Assembly (NCBI GenBank): GCA_021802205.1
Contig: JAKAAT010000006.1
Span: 1 to 48,357 of the forward strand
From: Thermoplasmata archaeon
Lineage (GTDB): Archaea; Thermoplasmatota; Thermoplasmata; Thermoplasmatales; Thermoplasmataceae
DNA length: 48,357 nt
Reading direction: 5' to 3'
Shown: positions 8,791 through 18,200 of the stretch, in pieces
Position numbering within the stretch: the stretch's first letter is position 1
Layout: each line of letters begins with the position of its first letter
Notes under the pieces: generated by a model
The model's database searches: none
Seen by the model: the letters and a program-made list of their open reading frames with translations, nothing else
Told to the model about the DNA's origin: nothing
Position numbers and translations under genes: made by a program

Positions 8791-10185
8791 ATGTCATTTT
8801 TACAGGATATAAAATCATCAATTATAAGTGAGGAGGATGATACCTATATTTCTAAAATACTGGAAGATAGAATCAAAATAAAAAGCTTTACAGTTCCTGA
8901 TTATCTATATGTAACTGATTTGATAAACCCGGTGCACTCATATTTTTCTAGGAAATATCCGGATATTGCCATACCCGAAAGCCTGAATTCAAGAATGAAG
9001 TACGGGGAAGAAGTGCACTTTCTGGCCAGGCAATGGTTTGAACGTATACCTGGATTTTCCGGTTCTGAAATTATTCTTACTGCAACACAGATAGGTTTGA
9101 ATGTTGTTGGCAGGGCGGATTTCATGATTTATGATTCTATTGTAGAATTTAAAACTAAAAATGTTGACAGAGTAAACATTGAAAATTTATACAGTATTTA
9201 CCGTTCGGATCTGGAGCAGTTGCTTTTCTATGCAGCAATGAATAGAAATTTTACGCAGGATAATTTCCTTGTATTTTTTACTGAAGGCAAATTCCACGTT
9301 TACCGTATATCCATTAAAGACCTTGGTGCAATAGAAAATGAAATGGTATTCAGATTTTCACTAATAAAAAGAGGAATAGAGAACGGAGATATAAGTGATT
9401 TTCCCAGATGTTCATACTTCGGATATGGGTGCCAGTTTTCCGAGGCTGGTGTTTGTATGTGTCATTCATTGCGGCCGGTAGAATCCTCATGGGCAAGAAA
9501 TGTGGCAACCATTGTTGAGGATAATGAAATGGAATCTCTTCTTTCATCGATATATACAGGGGATGTAGTGAATTTAGACCTGAGATTTTATGATCTTATC
9601 TACCCGAGAAAGTATTACCATAAAATCATCGGAGATTCCAGGAATTCGGATACCGGTGCATCTATACCCTCCTCATACTATGAAAAAAACAATGTTAAAT
9701 TCTTTATGATAGATTCCATAAATGGATCGGCACTCAGTGCAAGCGGGAGTGAAATTTCTGAAATAAATAAGATTTCAACGCTTCCCCTTTACGGGGACGA
9801 CAAGTATATTATTAAAAATATGTATGATGAAAATTCTATAGTCCCCTATCTACTCAAAATTAACAATTCTGTATATCCCGGTAGATTACCTGATACATAC
9901 TACTCTGAACTGGCAATAATGTGTGCAAGGAGAAATAGGAGGGAGGGAGTTTTAATAATAGTGTACCCGAGGCTTGGCAATATTGTCGTTGCAAGAGATA
10001 TTTATTTTGACACAGATAAAATTATAAACATTTGCAATAGAACTATTTCGGAAATAAGAGAGGCAGTTGCAACCCGAAATCCAGACAATCTAGACCTTTG
10101 CCCAGAATTCGCAATAAAATCCTGCGATTTTTCACTGTGCAGCTGTAAAAAAGAAATAATAAAGGGACGCGAAAAGAATCAGTAA
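8791..10185 (+). CDS. Cas4/RecB-like PD-(D/E)XK nuclease with two Cys clusters; apparent internal duplication
   Basis: A 464-residue protein. The N-terminal half has the complete RecB/Cas4 nuclease motif set: G72-x3-H76, GRAD with D110, E119-F-K121, and Q143-x3-Y147. These are followed by Cys207, 214, 222 and 224, positioned like the C-terminal Fe-S cysteines of Cas4. The C-terminal half repeats this order in degraded form: GDD at 335-337, IVPYLLK at 350-356 (the E of ExK replaced by P), SELAIMCAR at 372-380, then Cys437, 445, 450 and 452. Both Cys sets end in C-x-C. I infer one active nuclease domain and one inactive copy with two metal clusters. No cas gene or repeat array is nearby, so a repair or host-defence nuclease is more likely than CRISPR adaptation. 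Confidence 0.65.
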   Translation: MSFLQDIKSSIISEEDDTYISKILEDRIKIKSFTVPDYLYVTDLINPVHSYFSRKYPDIAIPESLNSRMKYGEEVHFLARQWFERIPGFSGSEIILTATQIGLNVVGRADFMIYDSIVEFKTKNVDRVNIENLYSIYRSDLEQLLFYAAMNRNFTQDNFLVFFTEGKFHVYRISIKDLGAIENEMVFRFSLIKRGIENGDISDFPRCSYFGYGCQFSEAGVCMCHSLRPVESSWARNVATIVEDNEMESLLSSIYTGDVVNLDLRFYDLIYPRKYYHKIIGDSRNSDTGASIPSSYYEKNNVKFFMIDSINGSALSASGSEISEINKISTLPLYGDDKYIIKNMYDENSIVPYLLKINNSVYPGRLPDTYYSELAIMCARRNRREGVLIIVYPRLGNIVVARDIYFDTDKIINICNRTISEIREAVATRNPDNLDLCPEFAIKSCDFSLCSCKKEIIKGREKNQ

Positions 10186-10187
10186 GG

Positions 10188-10457
10188 TTATCCGTAGATA
10201 TAGCTTACCCCCTTTTCAGGGTATTTAAAGTCAAGCGCGCCGAACGGACATGCATAGAGTGCAGCACCACATTCCAGACATCTTTCATAATGAACTATTA
10301 TTCCATTCTCCTTATCATCTTCATATGTGCCTGCCGGGCATACTTTTATGCATGGTTTATCTATACATTTCTTGCATATATCTGTATTTACAGTTATATG
10401 GCTTGTATTACCAACCTCATTTTTATTCAATCCTAACCTTTTAATTAGCTCCATCAT
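10188..10457 (-). CDS. fixX: FixX-like ferredoxin partner of ETF:quinone oxidoreductase
   Basis: An 89-residue ferredoxin-like protein matching FixX: CIKVCPAGTYEDD, then RCLECG, and the C-terminal YPEKGVSYIYG tail typical of the family. Cys28, 31, 36 and 40 form a full first cluster motif. The second motif has Cys60, 63 and 70 but Ala66 stands where a third Cys of CxxCxxCxxxCP would be. It overlaps fixC by four bases (ATGA), so the two are translationally coupled. A strong AAGGTGAT lies just upstream, which suits the second ATG (10454) as well as the first. It should carry electrons between the FAD of FixC and the membrane quinone. Confidence 0.9.
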   Translation of the reverse strand: MMELIKRLGLNKNEVGNTSHITVNTDICKKCIDKPCIKVCPAGTYEDDKENGIIVHYERCLECGAALYACPFGALDFKYPEKGVSYIYG

Positions 10458-11719
10458 ATCACCTTTAACATATCTTCTATAAGTGTATAATATCCGATGC
10501 CGTTCTTTTTAACCTCATCACGCATAACATCTTTTATGTTCTCTCTGGGATTATCCGTAACAGAAAACATTCTTTCCATTATACCAGCCATCATTTTTGG
10601 ATAGGCATCAAAAGTTCTTTCATTGCCAAACAGCGTTGATATCCTTGAGGCGGCCTTCATATCCTTCAGTATGAAGCTATCCTCCAGCATCTGTTCATAG
10701 ATGAATGTGTCCCTATAATCACCGGAATCGAATATTTTTTTAGCCGCCTCACCTGCCAGCCTGCCCGATTCTATTGCATTATCCATACCACGAATGGTAA
10801 ATCCATCATTGATCAGGAATCCAGCAGCATCACCGGTAACCATTAAATTGTCCGCATATCTGGGAGGAAGGCTGTCAAACCGGTAAAATGGTATTAAATG
10901 TGCAGAATATTCAAGTAGTTTTCCTTCTATTCCGAGTTTTTCCCTGAAATCCTCTATTAACTCAAAGGCCTTCTCCTTATGCTTTTCAAGTGAGTCCAGC
11001 TTCAGTGTGAGTCCTATGGATGTAGTTTCTTTATTTGTGTATGAGAAACCACCGCCTTTTATATCCCCAGAAAGCCCGAGAATGGTTCTTGCCTCACCGT
11101 AAGTATTTTCAGTTTTTTTGTCTATAATTTCCTTTACACCTACCATGAACTGTCTCGGCATAAAATCCGGGTTATTTTCAAGTTTTTCAACGGGCTGCAT
11201 TGAAAACTGTTTTTCCTTTACAAGTCCAAGATATCTGGATGCAAAGGCTGCTGCTCCATCGCTTTCTATTAGGAGCGGTGTTCTTATATCCCCCCTATCG
11301 CTTCTTAAAACCAGGCCACCATCCTCCCGGTCAATTCCGCTGACTAATGTGGAATATGATACTGGAACGCCCATATTTTCTGCTTCCGATGCAAACCAGG
11401 TATCAAATTTTGATCTGAGTATGGAATAACTGTTCTCTGTCTCTTTATTTTCAAACGAAAAACTTATTTTCTTCTCTTCTGTGTAAATTTCAAACGTTTC
11501 TTTCTTTATGGGAAGTTCCAGAGGAGCATCCCTGAATCTATTTCCCAGTAGCTTTTCAAGAGAATGAATATACATCCTGCCACCGGAAACATTTTTTGAT
11601 CCGGAACGTTCACCACGCTCCAGAACTATAACTGAAAGCCCCTTATTAGCAGCAGTAATTGCTGCTGAAATTCCGGCGAGGCCTCCGCCCATTATTGCAA
11701 CATCAACATCATAGTCCAT
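10454..11719 (-). CDS. fixC: FixC-like electron transfer flavoprotein:quinone oxidoreductase
   Basis: A 421-residue FAD protein of the geranylgeranyl reductase / FixC superfamily. The dinucleotide-binding motif GGGLAG is at residues 11-16, the second FAD signature VTGDAAGFLINDG near residue 285, and RGMDNAIESGRLAGEAAK follows as in ETF-QO proteins. With FixX it forms the electron exit for ETF reduced by acyl-CoA dehydrogenases; the ETF subunits FixA/FixB are not in this window. A TATA-like TTAAATATATTG (minus strand, centre about 11740) lies about 21 bases before the ATG, so fixCX is probably a leaderless two-gene operon. A geranylgeranyl reductase is a less likely alternative because of the adjacent fixX. 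Confidence 0.9.
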   Translation of the reverse strand: MDYDVDVAIMGGGLAGISAAITAANKGLSVIVLERGERSGSKNVSGGRMYIHSLEKLLGNRFRDAPLELPIKKETFEIYTEEKKISFSFENKETENSYSILRSKFDTWFASEAENMGVPVSYSTLVSGIDREDGGLVLRSDRGDIRTPLLIESDGAAAFASRYLGLVKEKQFSMQPVEKLENNPDFMPRQFMVGVKEIIDKKTENTYGEARTILGLSGDIKGGGFSYTNKETTSIGLTLKLDSLEKHKEKAFELIEDFREKLGIEGKLLEYSAHLIPFYRFDSLPPRYADNLMVTGDAAGFLINDGFTIRGMDNAIESGRLAGEAAKKIFDSGDYRDTFIYEQMLEDSFILKDMKAASRISTLFGNERTFDAYPKMMAGIMERMFSVTDNPRENIKDVMRDEVKKNGIGYYTLIEDMLKVI

Positions 11720-11820
11720 TGTAACATATAATCAATATATTTAATAATTTTTTGCCTGAGTAGTTAACCTTTATTTCATAATTTGCCTTAAGTAAATTAC
11801 AGATTCTCTGTATTATAATA

Positions 11821-12438
11821 TTAACCTGTAATAAGTGATTTCCACACATCCTTCTCCGTTTTTTTCCTCCTTTTGAGATAGCCCACCCAGTAATCGTTTA
11901 TAAACTTTACAGGAACAGTGCCGTTGTAAACCCTGTACGAGCTATCCCTGGCATACATATATTCAATATCATGCAGTATTATATCCTTGATAGTCGTTTC
12001 CTTCATAATATAATAGCCGTTATTCTCCCTGTCGTTGAGTATATAGAGAAGTTTCTTCCTGTTCCTGTTGAAGTCTATATATTTCAGTATTTCATTTCTT
12101 GTTTCCCGTGAAAGCTGGGTACCTATATCCATATCCCTGTGAATCATATCATACAGACTTGCTTTTCCTATCTTCCGTTCATCAAGTGTGAGTTTCATTA
12201 TTTCAAACATGCCATCACTGGAGCTCACAATTTTTATGTATCTATAATCCTTATTTCCCATTCTTATTTTTAAATCTATATCGCTATCGCGGTAAACCTT
12301 TATTACTGATATACGTTCAGGAAATGCATCGAATAGGTTTATTACCATGGCATACACAGGTTTGTCATAATCGTCAATGCCATTAAAATTTTTTTTCAGT
12401 TTTTTGATATTGCCTGCCTTAAAAACTTCGGCTCTCAT
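11821..12438 (-). CDS. protein of unknown function, 205 aa
   Basis: I do not recognise the family. The protein is soluble, basic and rich in aromatic residues, without membrane helices, cysteines or a clear nucleotide motif. It has a central helical region (LSRETRNEILKYIDFNR) and a lysine/arginine-rich C-terminus (YLKRRKKTEKDVW), which could bind nucleic acid, but this is conjecture. TATA-like CATATAAATATAT (centre about 12463) lies 25 bases before the ATG, so it is expressed as a leaderless single gene. Codon use resembles its neighbours, which argues for a real gene. Confidence 0.6.
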   Translation of the reverse strand: MRAEVFKAGNIKKLKKNFNGIDDYDKPVYAMVINLFDAFPERISVIKVYRDSDIDLKIRMGNKDYRYIKIVSSSDGMFEIMKLTLDERKIGKASLYDMIHRDMDIGTQLSRETRNEILKYIDFNRNRKKLLYILNDRENNGYYIMKETTIKDIILHDIEYMYARDSSYRVYNGTVPVKFINDYWVGYLKRRKKTEKDVWKSLITG

Positions 12439-12567
12439 CGATTATTGTAATGCAATCAACATATAAATATATAACATATAAATCATGTGAAAATCAAAAA
12501 TCGAGTATTCAAGAATATACCATAAAAATGGTATTGTCCATATAAATTAATTTTATTTTCTATAAAC

Positions 12568-13320
12568 TTATCCGAAATATCCCAGGTCCTCCTTTGAGTT
12601 CTTGTTCTGGGCTTCCTGCCTCATTTTTTCTGTTATGTCCTCAAGTTGTTTGGTCTTTTCATCAATGTCGCTGAGGTTAATCTTTGTCTTCAAAACTCTG
12701 GAAAGAACCATTATTATTGCTCTGGCACTCTTTGGGTCCGCAAAATATCCCGATGTTTCCCCCATGAAGCATGCACCGGGTACTGAAAACATTTCAGTTC
12801 CAAGGCCGAGTATGAGTCCTGCAGATCCTACTATCCCGCCACTGGGCTCTCCTGAAGGAAAAACAACGCCGTTTTTTTCCAGTGGTTTTATAAGTTTTTT
12901 ATCACTGACGGCACCCAGCACGCGAGGGTTTTCAACTATTTTTCCAACACTGTAGCCGCCAAGTGTGTAAACCCTGTAGACATCATATTTTTTTAATAAT
13001 TCCAGTATGGCATATGAAAGTTCATACTGCCCTTCCTGCGTTGTCCCCTGGAAATCCCCCGTAAGGAATATGAGATCATTCTTCTTACCTGTTTTTTTAT
13101 AATAAATAGACACTCTTACTAGATGGATCACATTGTCATAAATAAATACCTGCGGGGGAAGGAATTCTGAATATATATCTGCTATTTTTTCCATCTTAAG
13201 TTTATCTATGAAATAATCCGCCGTAATTTTACCCACGTTGCCTATGCCCGGAAGTCCCCCCACAAATATAGGTGATTTCAACTCAGGTTCTTCATAGGTT
13301 TTAATCATTATTTTTTCCAC
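12568..13320 (-). CDS. PAC2-family (proteasome assembly chaperone-like, COG2047) protein
   Basis: A 250-residue protein of the archaeal PAC2/DUF75 family: FVGGLPGIGNVGKITADYFI at residues 19-38, LTGDFQGTTQEGQYELS in the middle, TLGGYSVGK, and the GLILGLG / PGACFMGETSGYF block near residues 168-192. Eukaryotic relatives assist 20S proteasome assembly; the archaeal function is not settled. The C-terminal 40 residues are a charged helix. The gene starts 20 bases inside nop10 and ends the conserved operon rpl44e-rps27e-eif2a-nop10-PAC2. Confidence 0.9.
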   Translation of the reverse strand: MEKIMIKTYEEPELKSPIFVGGLPGIGNVGKITADYFIDKLKMEKIADIYSEFLPPQVFIYDNVIHLVRVSIYYKKTGKKNDLIFLTGDFQGTTQEGQYELSYAILELLKKYDVYRVYTLGGYSVGKIVENPRVLGAVSDKKLIKPLEKNGVVFPSGEPSGGIVGSAGLILGLGTEMFSVPGACFMGETSGYFADPKSARAIIMVLSRVLKTKINLSDIDEKTKQLEDITEKMRQEAQNKNSKEDLGYFG

Positions 13321-13480
13321 TGTTATCCTCCTCTAATAATTTTATTCTGTATTGTTGGAACTTATCCGATGGTGAATATTTCATGGGTATTGCCATTACA
13401 GTTTTTTCACCGCATACCGGGCATATGTTCTTCATTGTATATAAATTGCAATGTGGGCATTTGCGTATAAGTGTTTTCAT
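13301..13480 (-). CDS. nop10: H/ACA ribonucleoprotein protein Nop10
   Basis: A 59-residue gene that is too short for usual length cut-offs. It encodes MKTLIRKCPHC, then YTMKNICPVCG and a YSPSDKFQQYR segment, the Nop10 pattern (KCPxCxxYTLKxxCPxCG ... SPxDxYxxYR). Cys8, 11, 20 and 23 make the zinc ribbon. Nop10 is a core subunit of the H/ACA guide-RNA pseudouridine synthase with Cbf5, L7Ae and Gar1. The ATG overlaps the eIF2-alpha stop by four bases (ATGA), and its 3-prime end overlaps the PAC2 start by 20 bases, so all three are translationally coupled. This order is widely conserved in archaea. Confidence 0.95.
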   Translation of the reverse strand: MKTLIRKCPHCNLYTMKNICPVCGEKTVMAIPMKYSPSDKFQQYRIKLLEEDNSGKNND

Positions 13481-14238
13481 TGCTCATCCCTGATAAAACT
13501 ATAGGATATGCCATTCTTTTTGCATCTGGTGGAAACTGTTTCAAGAACGTTCTTCAATATTTCTTCAGCAGATTTATAATCCTCGCCTACTACAGAAATC
13601 CTGTATCTGGGAGAACCGGCATATGTAATTTCCACATTACCATCATCGTTTATATCAAGTGCATCCCTGATCAGTTCCACACCATTCGGTGCAAGTGAAT
13701 ACATATCTATTTCACCTCCTATTTTCACCATGGGTATGGATATATTCTCCCTTGAAACCTTAATAAAAACATCTTTCCACGGTTCTTCTGTGTTTTCCAT
13801 AAAATCTTTGGCAGACGCTGCCTCAAAAAAGGCATCATAAACACTTCCGTATTCCGATATGAGGTAATCTTCTATATTTTTTAATTTACTATTATCATTT
13901 ATATTTGCTTCCTTTGCCACTATCTCAAGCAGTTTATAGGATTTCTGATCGTTTTTCCATTCCTCTATTTTTTCTCTCTTCTGGTGCTCATTCACTCTTT
14001 TCAGGGAAAGGTCAACATGTCTTCTGTTTGGGTCTACATTTAATACCTTGCAAACGGTTCGCTGATTAACCCTTACAAAATCCTTAATATGCTTTATCCA
14101 ACCTGTAGCCACCTCGGCTATGTGTATAAATCCTGACACTCCTGGATACTCATCCAGCTGGACAATGGCTCCGTAGTTCTGAACCTCCTTTACCGTAACA
14201 ACTACAAGATCCCCAACTTCTGGCATTTCCTTGGACAT
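13477..14238 (-). CDS. eif2a: translation initiation factor aIF2 subunit alpha
   Basis: A 253-residue aIF2-alpha. The N-terminal S1 domain (about residues 10-85) includes VTVKEVQNYGAIVQLDEYPG and GFIHIAEVATGWIKHIKDFV, followed by the RTVCKVLNVDPNRRHVDLSLKRV strand pattern. A helical middle domain follows, then a C-terminal alpha/beta domain (ENISIPMVKIGGEI ... YAGSPRYRISV). It is one of three subunits of the factor that brings initiator tRNA to the ribosome. It starts 7 bases after the S27e stop and ends overlapping nop10 by four bases. Confidence 0.97.
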   Translation of the reverse strand: MSKEMPEVGDLVVVTVKEVQNYGAIVQLDEYPGVSGFIHIAEVATGWIKHIKDFVRVNQRTVCKVLNVDPNRRHVDLSLKRVNEHQKREKIEEWKNDQKSYKLLEIVAKEANINDNSKLKNIEDYLISEYGSVYDAFFEAASAKDFMENTEEPWKDVFIKVSRENISIPMVKIGGEIDMYSLAPNGVELIRDALDINDDGNVEITYAGSPRYRISVVGEDYKSAEEILKNVLETVSTRCKKNGISYSFIRDEQ

Positions 14239-14245
14239 AATATAC

Positions 14246-14452
14246 CTATAATTTTACCTTTTCAACAAGGTCTCCAGATGTTTCAAGGGTAGATCCTGTC
14301 GGTCTGGCTATTGTGGCTCCGCAGATATTGCATACAACAATCGAAGATATCTTTGAATACACAATCTGCTCATTGCCACAGCTCTTGCATTTTATTTTCA
14401 GGAAGTTATTCCCGGTATCCTTTAATTTTTTGAATTCATCTACCATATTCAC
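14246..14452 (-). CDS. rps27e: ribosomal protein S27e (eS27)
   Basis: A 68-residue small-subunit protein with a zinc ribbon: [14 protein letters not shown] followed by [16 protein letters not shown]. Both CxxC pairs are intact (Cys21/24 and Cys36/39), and the C-terminal TGGxA-like tail is replaced by a simple acidic and hydrophobic end. Its start overlaps the L44e stop by four bases (ATG/TGA pattern), and 7 bases separate it from eif2a. Confidence 0.95.
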   Translation of the reverse strand: MNMVDEFKKLKDTGNNFLKIKCKSCGNEQIVYSKISSIVVCNICGATIARPTGSTLETSGDLVEKVKL

Positions 14453-14730
14453 GCCTCCACTATTTCGAATTTCTTAGCTCTCTGTGTCGGAGGGGTTATT
14501 GATTTCTTGCATACCGTGCATTTCAATTTGAGGGCAATTCTCTTTGTGGGTTTTTCCCTGCCCTCGTATCTAGGTCTCGGGAAACCACCGTATCCGGAGG
14601 TGACTCTTCTGAATCTCCTCTGGCCGGCTCTCAATTCACTGGCTTTCCTCTTACGAACCCTCTCAACATCATGTACTGTATGTTTTTTGCAATATGGACA
14701 GTAAGTTTTTATTTGTTTTGGCATTTTCAT
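14449..14730 (-). CDS. rpl44e: ribosomal protein L44e (eL42)
   Basis: A 93-residue large-subunit protein with the conserved start [18 protein letters not shown], the basic [17 protein letters not shown] segment, the GYGGFPRPR linker and the C-terminal [10 protein letters not shown] zinc half. Four cysteines (two CxxC) bind zinc. It begins the five-gene operon with rps27e, eif2a, nop10 and PAC2. A TATA box on the minus strand (ATTATATACG, centre about 14766) puts the transcript start about 10 bases before the ATG. Confidence 0.97.
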   Translation of the reverse strand: MKMPKQIKTYCPYCKKHTVHDVERVRKRKASELRAGQRRFRRVTSGYGGFPRPRYEGREKPTKRIALKLKCTVCKKSITPPTQRAKKFEIVEA

Positions 14731-14839
14731 AATATCAAACCTTAAACTATATTTTTTTCTCGTATATAATGTTTATAGCATTACGCAGGGAAAGGAAAAA
14801 TTAACAAATCTTAAATATAAATTTAACCTATAAAATTGA
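14731..14839. promoter_or_regulatory. divergent promoter region, rpl44e operon / 105-aa gene
   Basis: Two TATA boxes face outwards. ATTATATACG (minus strand, 14761-14770) serves rpl44e with a leader of about 10 bases. TTAAATATAA (plus strand, 14811-14820) lies 24 bases before ATG 14840 and fits a leaderless transcript. The central bases (GCATTACGCAGGGAAAGG) are comparatively GC-rich. Confidence 0.55.
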
Positions 14840-15157
14840 ATGTCCAATTACAAATACAAAAAATACGGTGCCAGGGTAAATAAAAATTACAAGGAGAATA
14901 ATGGGGAAAAAGCCGTCAAGAAACTTGATATGCGAAGGGAAGATGAATTTAACTATATGCTGGGAACACTTCTGAAAGAACTACCAGATAGTGTAAGGGG
15001 GGCTGTCAGAGGGAGCATATATTCTATAACGTCCAAAAAAGGCATAAAAGATGCCAAGGATTACATAATTAAAAAGAAAAACGATGGCACGATAAATGAA
15101 AAAATGGAAAAGAACCTGATAGACCTTATATATTCATACAGCAAATACAGGAATTGA
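14840..15157 (+). CDS. small basic protein of unknown function, 105 aa
   Basis: I recognise no family. The protein is soluble, highly charged and lysine/arginine-rich, with an N-terminal tail rich in Lys, Tyr and Asn (residues 1-25) and a mostly helical remainder (FNYMLGTLLKELPDSVRGAVRGSI at about 37-60). It has no cysteine. The position, divergent from a ribosomal operon and 60 bases before ileS on the same strand, suggests a role in translation or RNA binding, but this is inference. It has a leaderless promoter with TATA at 14811-14820. Confidence 0.6.
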   Translation: MSNYKYKKYGARVNKNYKENNGEKAVKKLDMRREDEFNYMLGTLLKELPDSVRGAVRGSIYSITSKKGIKDAKDYIIKKKNDGTINEKMEKNLIDLIYSYSKYRN

Positions 15158-15217
15158 TTTTTTTAGCATCTGTGTATTTATAAAAAATAATAAATACATT
15201 TTATTACTAATCGGGTA

Positions 15218-18200
15218 ATGACTCAGAATTTTTACCAGAATATAGATGTAAATAGAGGATTAATTGATATCGAAAACGAGATCAGAAAATACTGGGAAGA
15301 TAATAAAATCATTGAAAACATACTTCATAAGGACCGTGGACTTAAGAGATACACATTTCTGGAGGGACCACCTACAGCCAACGGGAGACCGCATGTAGGG
15401 CATCTCATGACTAGAACTGTAAAAGATACAGTAATGAGATATAAATACATGTCAGGCTATGACATAGGCAGAAGAACGGGCGGATGGGACTGCCATGGTT
15501 TGCCTGTGGAACTGGAAGCCGAAAAGCATTTTGGGTTCAATACAAAGAAGGAGATAGAAAATTTTGGCATTGAGAAGTTTAATGAATACTGCCGTAACAG
15601 TGTCTTTACATATATAGACGAATGGAACCGGATTGACAGTGAAATAGGATACTGGATAGATGAAAAGGATTCCTACGTTACTCTGAGAAATGATTATATG
15701 GAAAGCGAGTGGTATGCCCTTAAGAAACTCTTCGATGATGGTATGCTTGTAAAGGACTATAAAATTGTGCCTTACTGCCCGAGATGCGGTACTTCATTGA
15801 GCTCCCATGAGGTTGCACAGGGTTATAAGGAGACAGATGATACATCCGTTTATGTAAAATTCAGGGTAAAGGGAACCAGAAACAGATATTTACTCGCATG
15901 GACAACAACCCCCTGGACACTTCCCTCAAATGAGCTTCTAGTTGTAAACAAGTATTTCGAGTATTCACTGGTATCATCAGAGGGAAATGAATATTATCTG
16001 CTTTCTGATATGGTAAATTCCCTATTCAAGGACCCAAAGATAATCAAGAGGGTGAAAGGATCCGAACTTGATGGTACCGAGTACGAACAGCTCATGCCAT
16101 TTTTAAAAGTTGGCAAAAACGCACTTAAGGTTGTTACAGGGGATTTTGTAACTGCGGAGGATGGAACAGGAATAGTCCACGCAGCACCTGCATTTGGTGC
16201 TGATGATTTTGATATAGCTAAAAAATACAGGATAGAGCTTGTAAACCCTGTGGATACAGAGGGAAAATTTGATTCCAGTGTTCCATGGAAGGGAAAATTT
16301 GTTATGGATGCCAATCCTGAAATCATCGGTTATCTCAAAGAAAATAAACTTCTGTTCAAAAGCCAGAAAATAAAACATACATATCCATTCTGTTACAGAT
16401 GCTCCACAAAACTCTTGTACTATCCACTGGATGCATGGTTTATAAGGGTATCAACCATAAGGGATTTGCTCAAAAATAATAATGAAAAAGTAAACTGGTT
16501 CCCGGAATATCTGAAATATGGTAGATTCGGAAACTTTCTTGATGATGCCAAGGATTGGGCATTGAGCAGGAATAGGTACTGGGGAACACCGCTACCGCTG
16601 TGGAAGTGTACTAAAGGGCATTACCTTGCCATAGGAAGCAGGGAAGATCTTCAGAAATATGGTGGAAACATACCGGATGATCTCCACAGGCCTTTTATAG
16701 ACAATGTAAAGCTTAGGTGCCCGGAATGCTCTGAAGCCATGACCAGGGAGCCATATGTTATAGATACATGGTTTGATTCCGGAAGCGCCACATATGCTGC
16801 AATGCATTACCCTTTCAATAAAAAATTTGATACGGAAAGCATACCCGTTGATTTTATAACAGAGGCCATAGATCAGACCAGAGGCTGGTTCTACACGCTT
16901 CATGTAATAGCATCACTCCTATTCGGAAGAAATGCCTATAAAAATGTCATGTCTATGAGCTTTATACTGGATGAACACGGGCAGAAGATGAGCAAGAGCA
17001 AGGGCAATTTTGTAACGGCAAATGACTTTATAGCCATGTACGGTGCAGATCCTGCAAGGCTATTTTTCTATACAGGCGCACCTTGGAATTCAAAATCAAT
17101 AGATAAAAAGCTTATCAATGACACCAGCAGAAAGGTATTCGGCACTCTATCAAATGTTTATTCGTTTTTTGCATCGAACGCCAATCTTGATGGATTTGTG
17201 TTTGAAAAGCTCGAAGCTCCAGAGAACCTCTTGGATAAATGGATACTTTCGAGACTCAATTCTACCATTGAAAATGTCAGGAAGAATATGGATGAATTTG
17301 ATATGCACATAGCATTGAGAAATATCATGGATTTAATCAACGATTTTTCAAATTATTATCTGAGGCTTTCAAGAAAAAGATTCTGGGAGGGAGAACTGGA
17401 TAGCAGTAAAAGAAAAGCATACGAAACTCTTTATCATACCCTAATAAATATAATAAAGATGCTTGCTCCGCTGTCACCATTTTATACTGACTATCTGTAT
17501 CTAAAACTTTCTGGTCCAGAAAGATCGGTGCATTCAGAAAAATATCCCGAACCGGACAGTTATTACATAAATTCAGATCTGGAAAAGGAATTCAAATATG
17601 CAATATCTGTAATGGAGCTTTCCAGAAGAGCAAGACAGGAATCCAATATCAAGGGAAGGCAGGTTGTTAGCGAGGTATTAATCTACAGTGACATTAACAT
17701 CGAGCAATCCATAATTGATATTATATCTCCTGAACTTAATGCACAGACTATAAGATTTATAAAGTCAGAGGAAAAGCCTGTAAAGGTAACAATAAAGCCC
17801 GTATTCTCAAAGGTTGCACCTATATTAAGGGGCACTACCAATGCTTTTACAGAATACCTGGCAAAAAACAGTATATACACGCAATTAAAAACAACGGGAA
17901 AAATAGTATACGAAGGACATGAATTTACATCTGAATACCTGGATGTGCACGAAGACCCTCTTGAAATATACGCATATGCCGGTGATGAAAAAACTGGCAT
18001 ATCTGTATATATAAACAGGCAGATAGATGAAGATCTTATGCTTGCGGGATTCGCAAGGGAAATTATAAGGAGAATTCAGATAATGAGGAAGGATATGAAT
18101 CTTGAATATTCGCAGAATATAGTCACCGAAATAAATGCATCGGGGGACATAGGAAAGTCTATAGAGAAATTCAGGGACCTGATACAGAATGAAACTCTCA

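Noticed and set aside
8791-10185. CRISPR-associated Cas4 as the function of the nuclease-like gene
   Set aside because: No other cas gene and no repeat-spacer array were found in the window, and the protein is more than twice the length of a Cas4.
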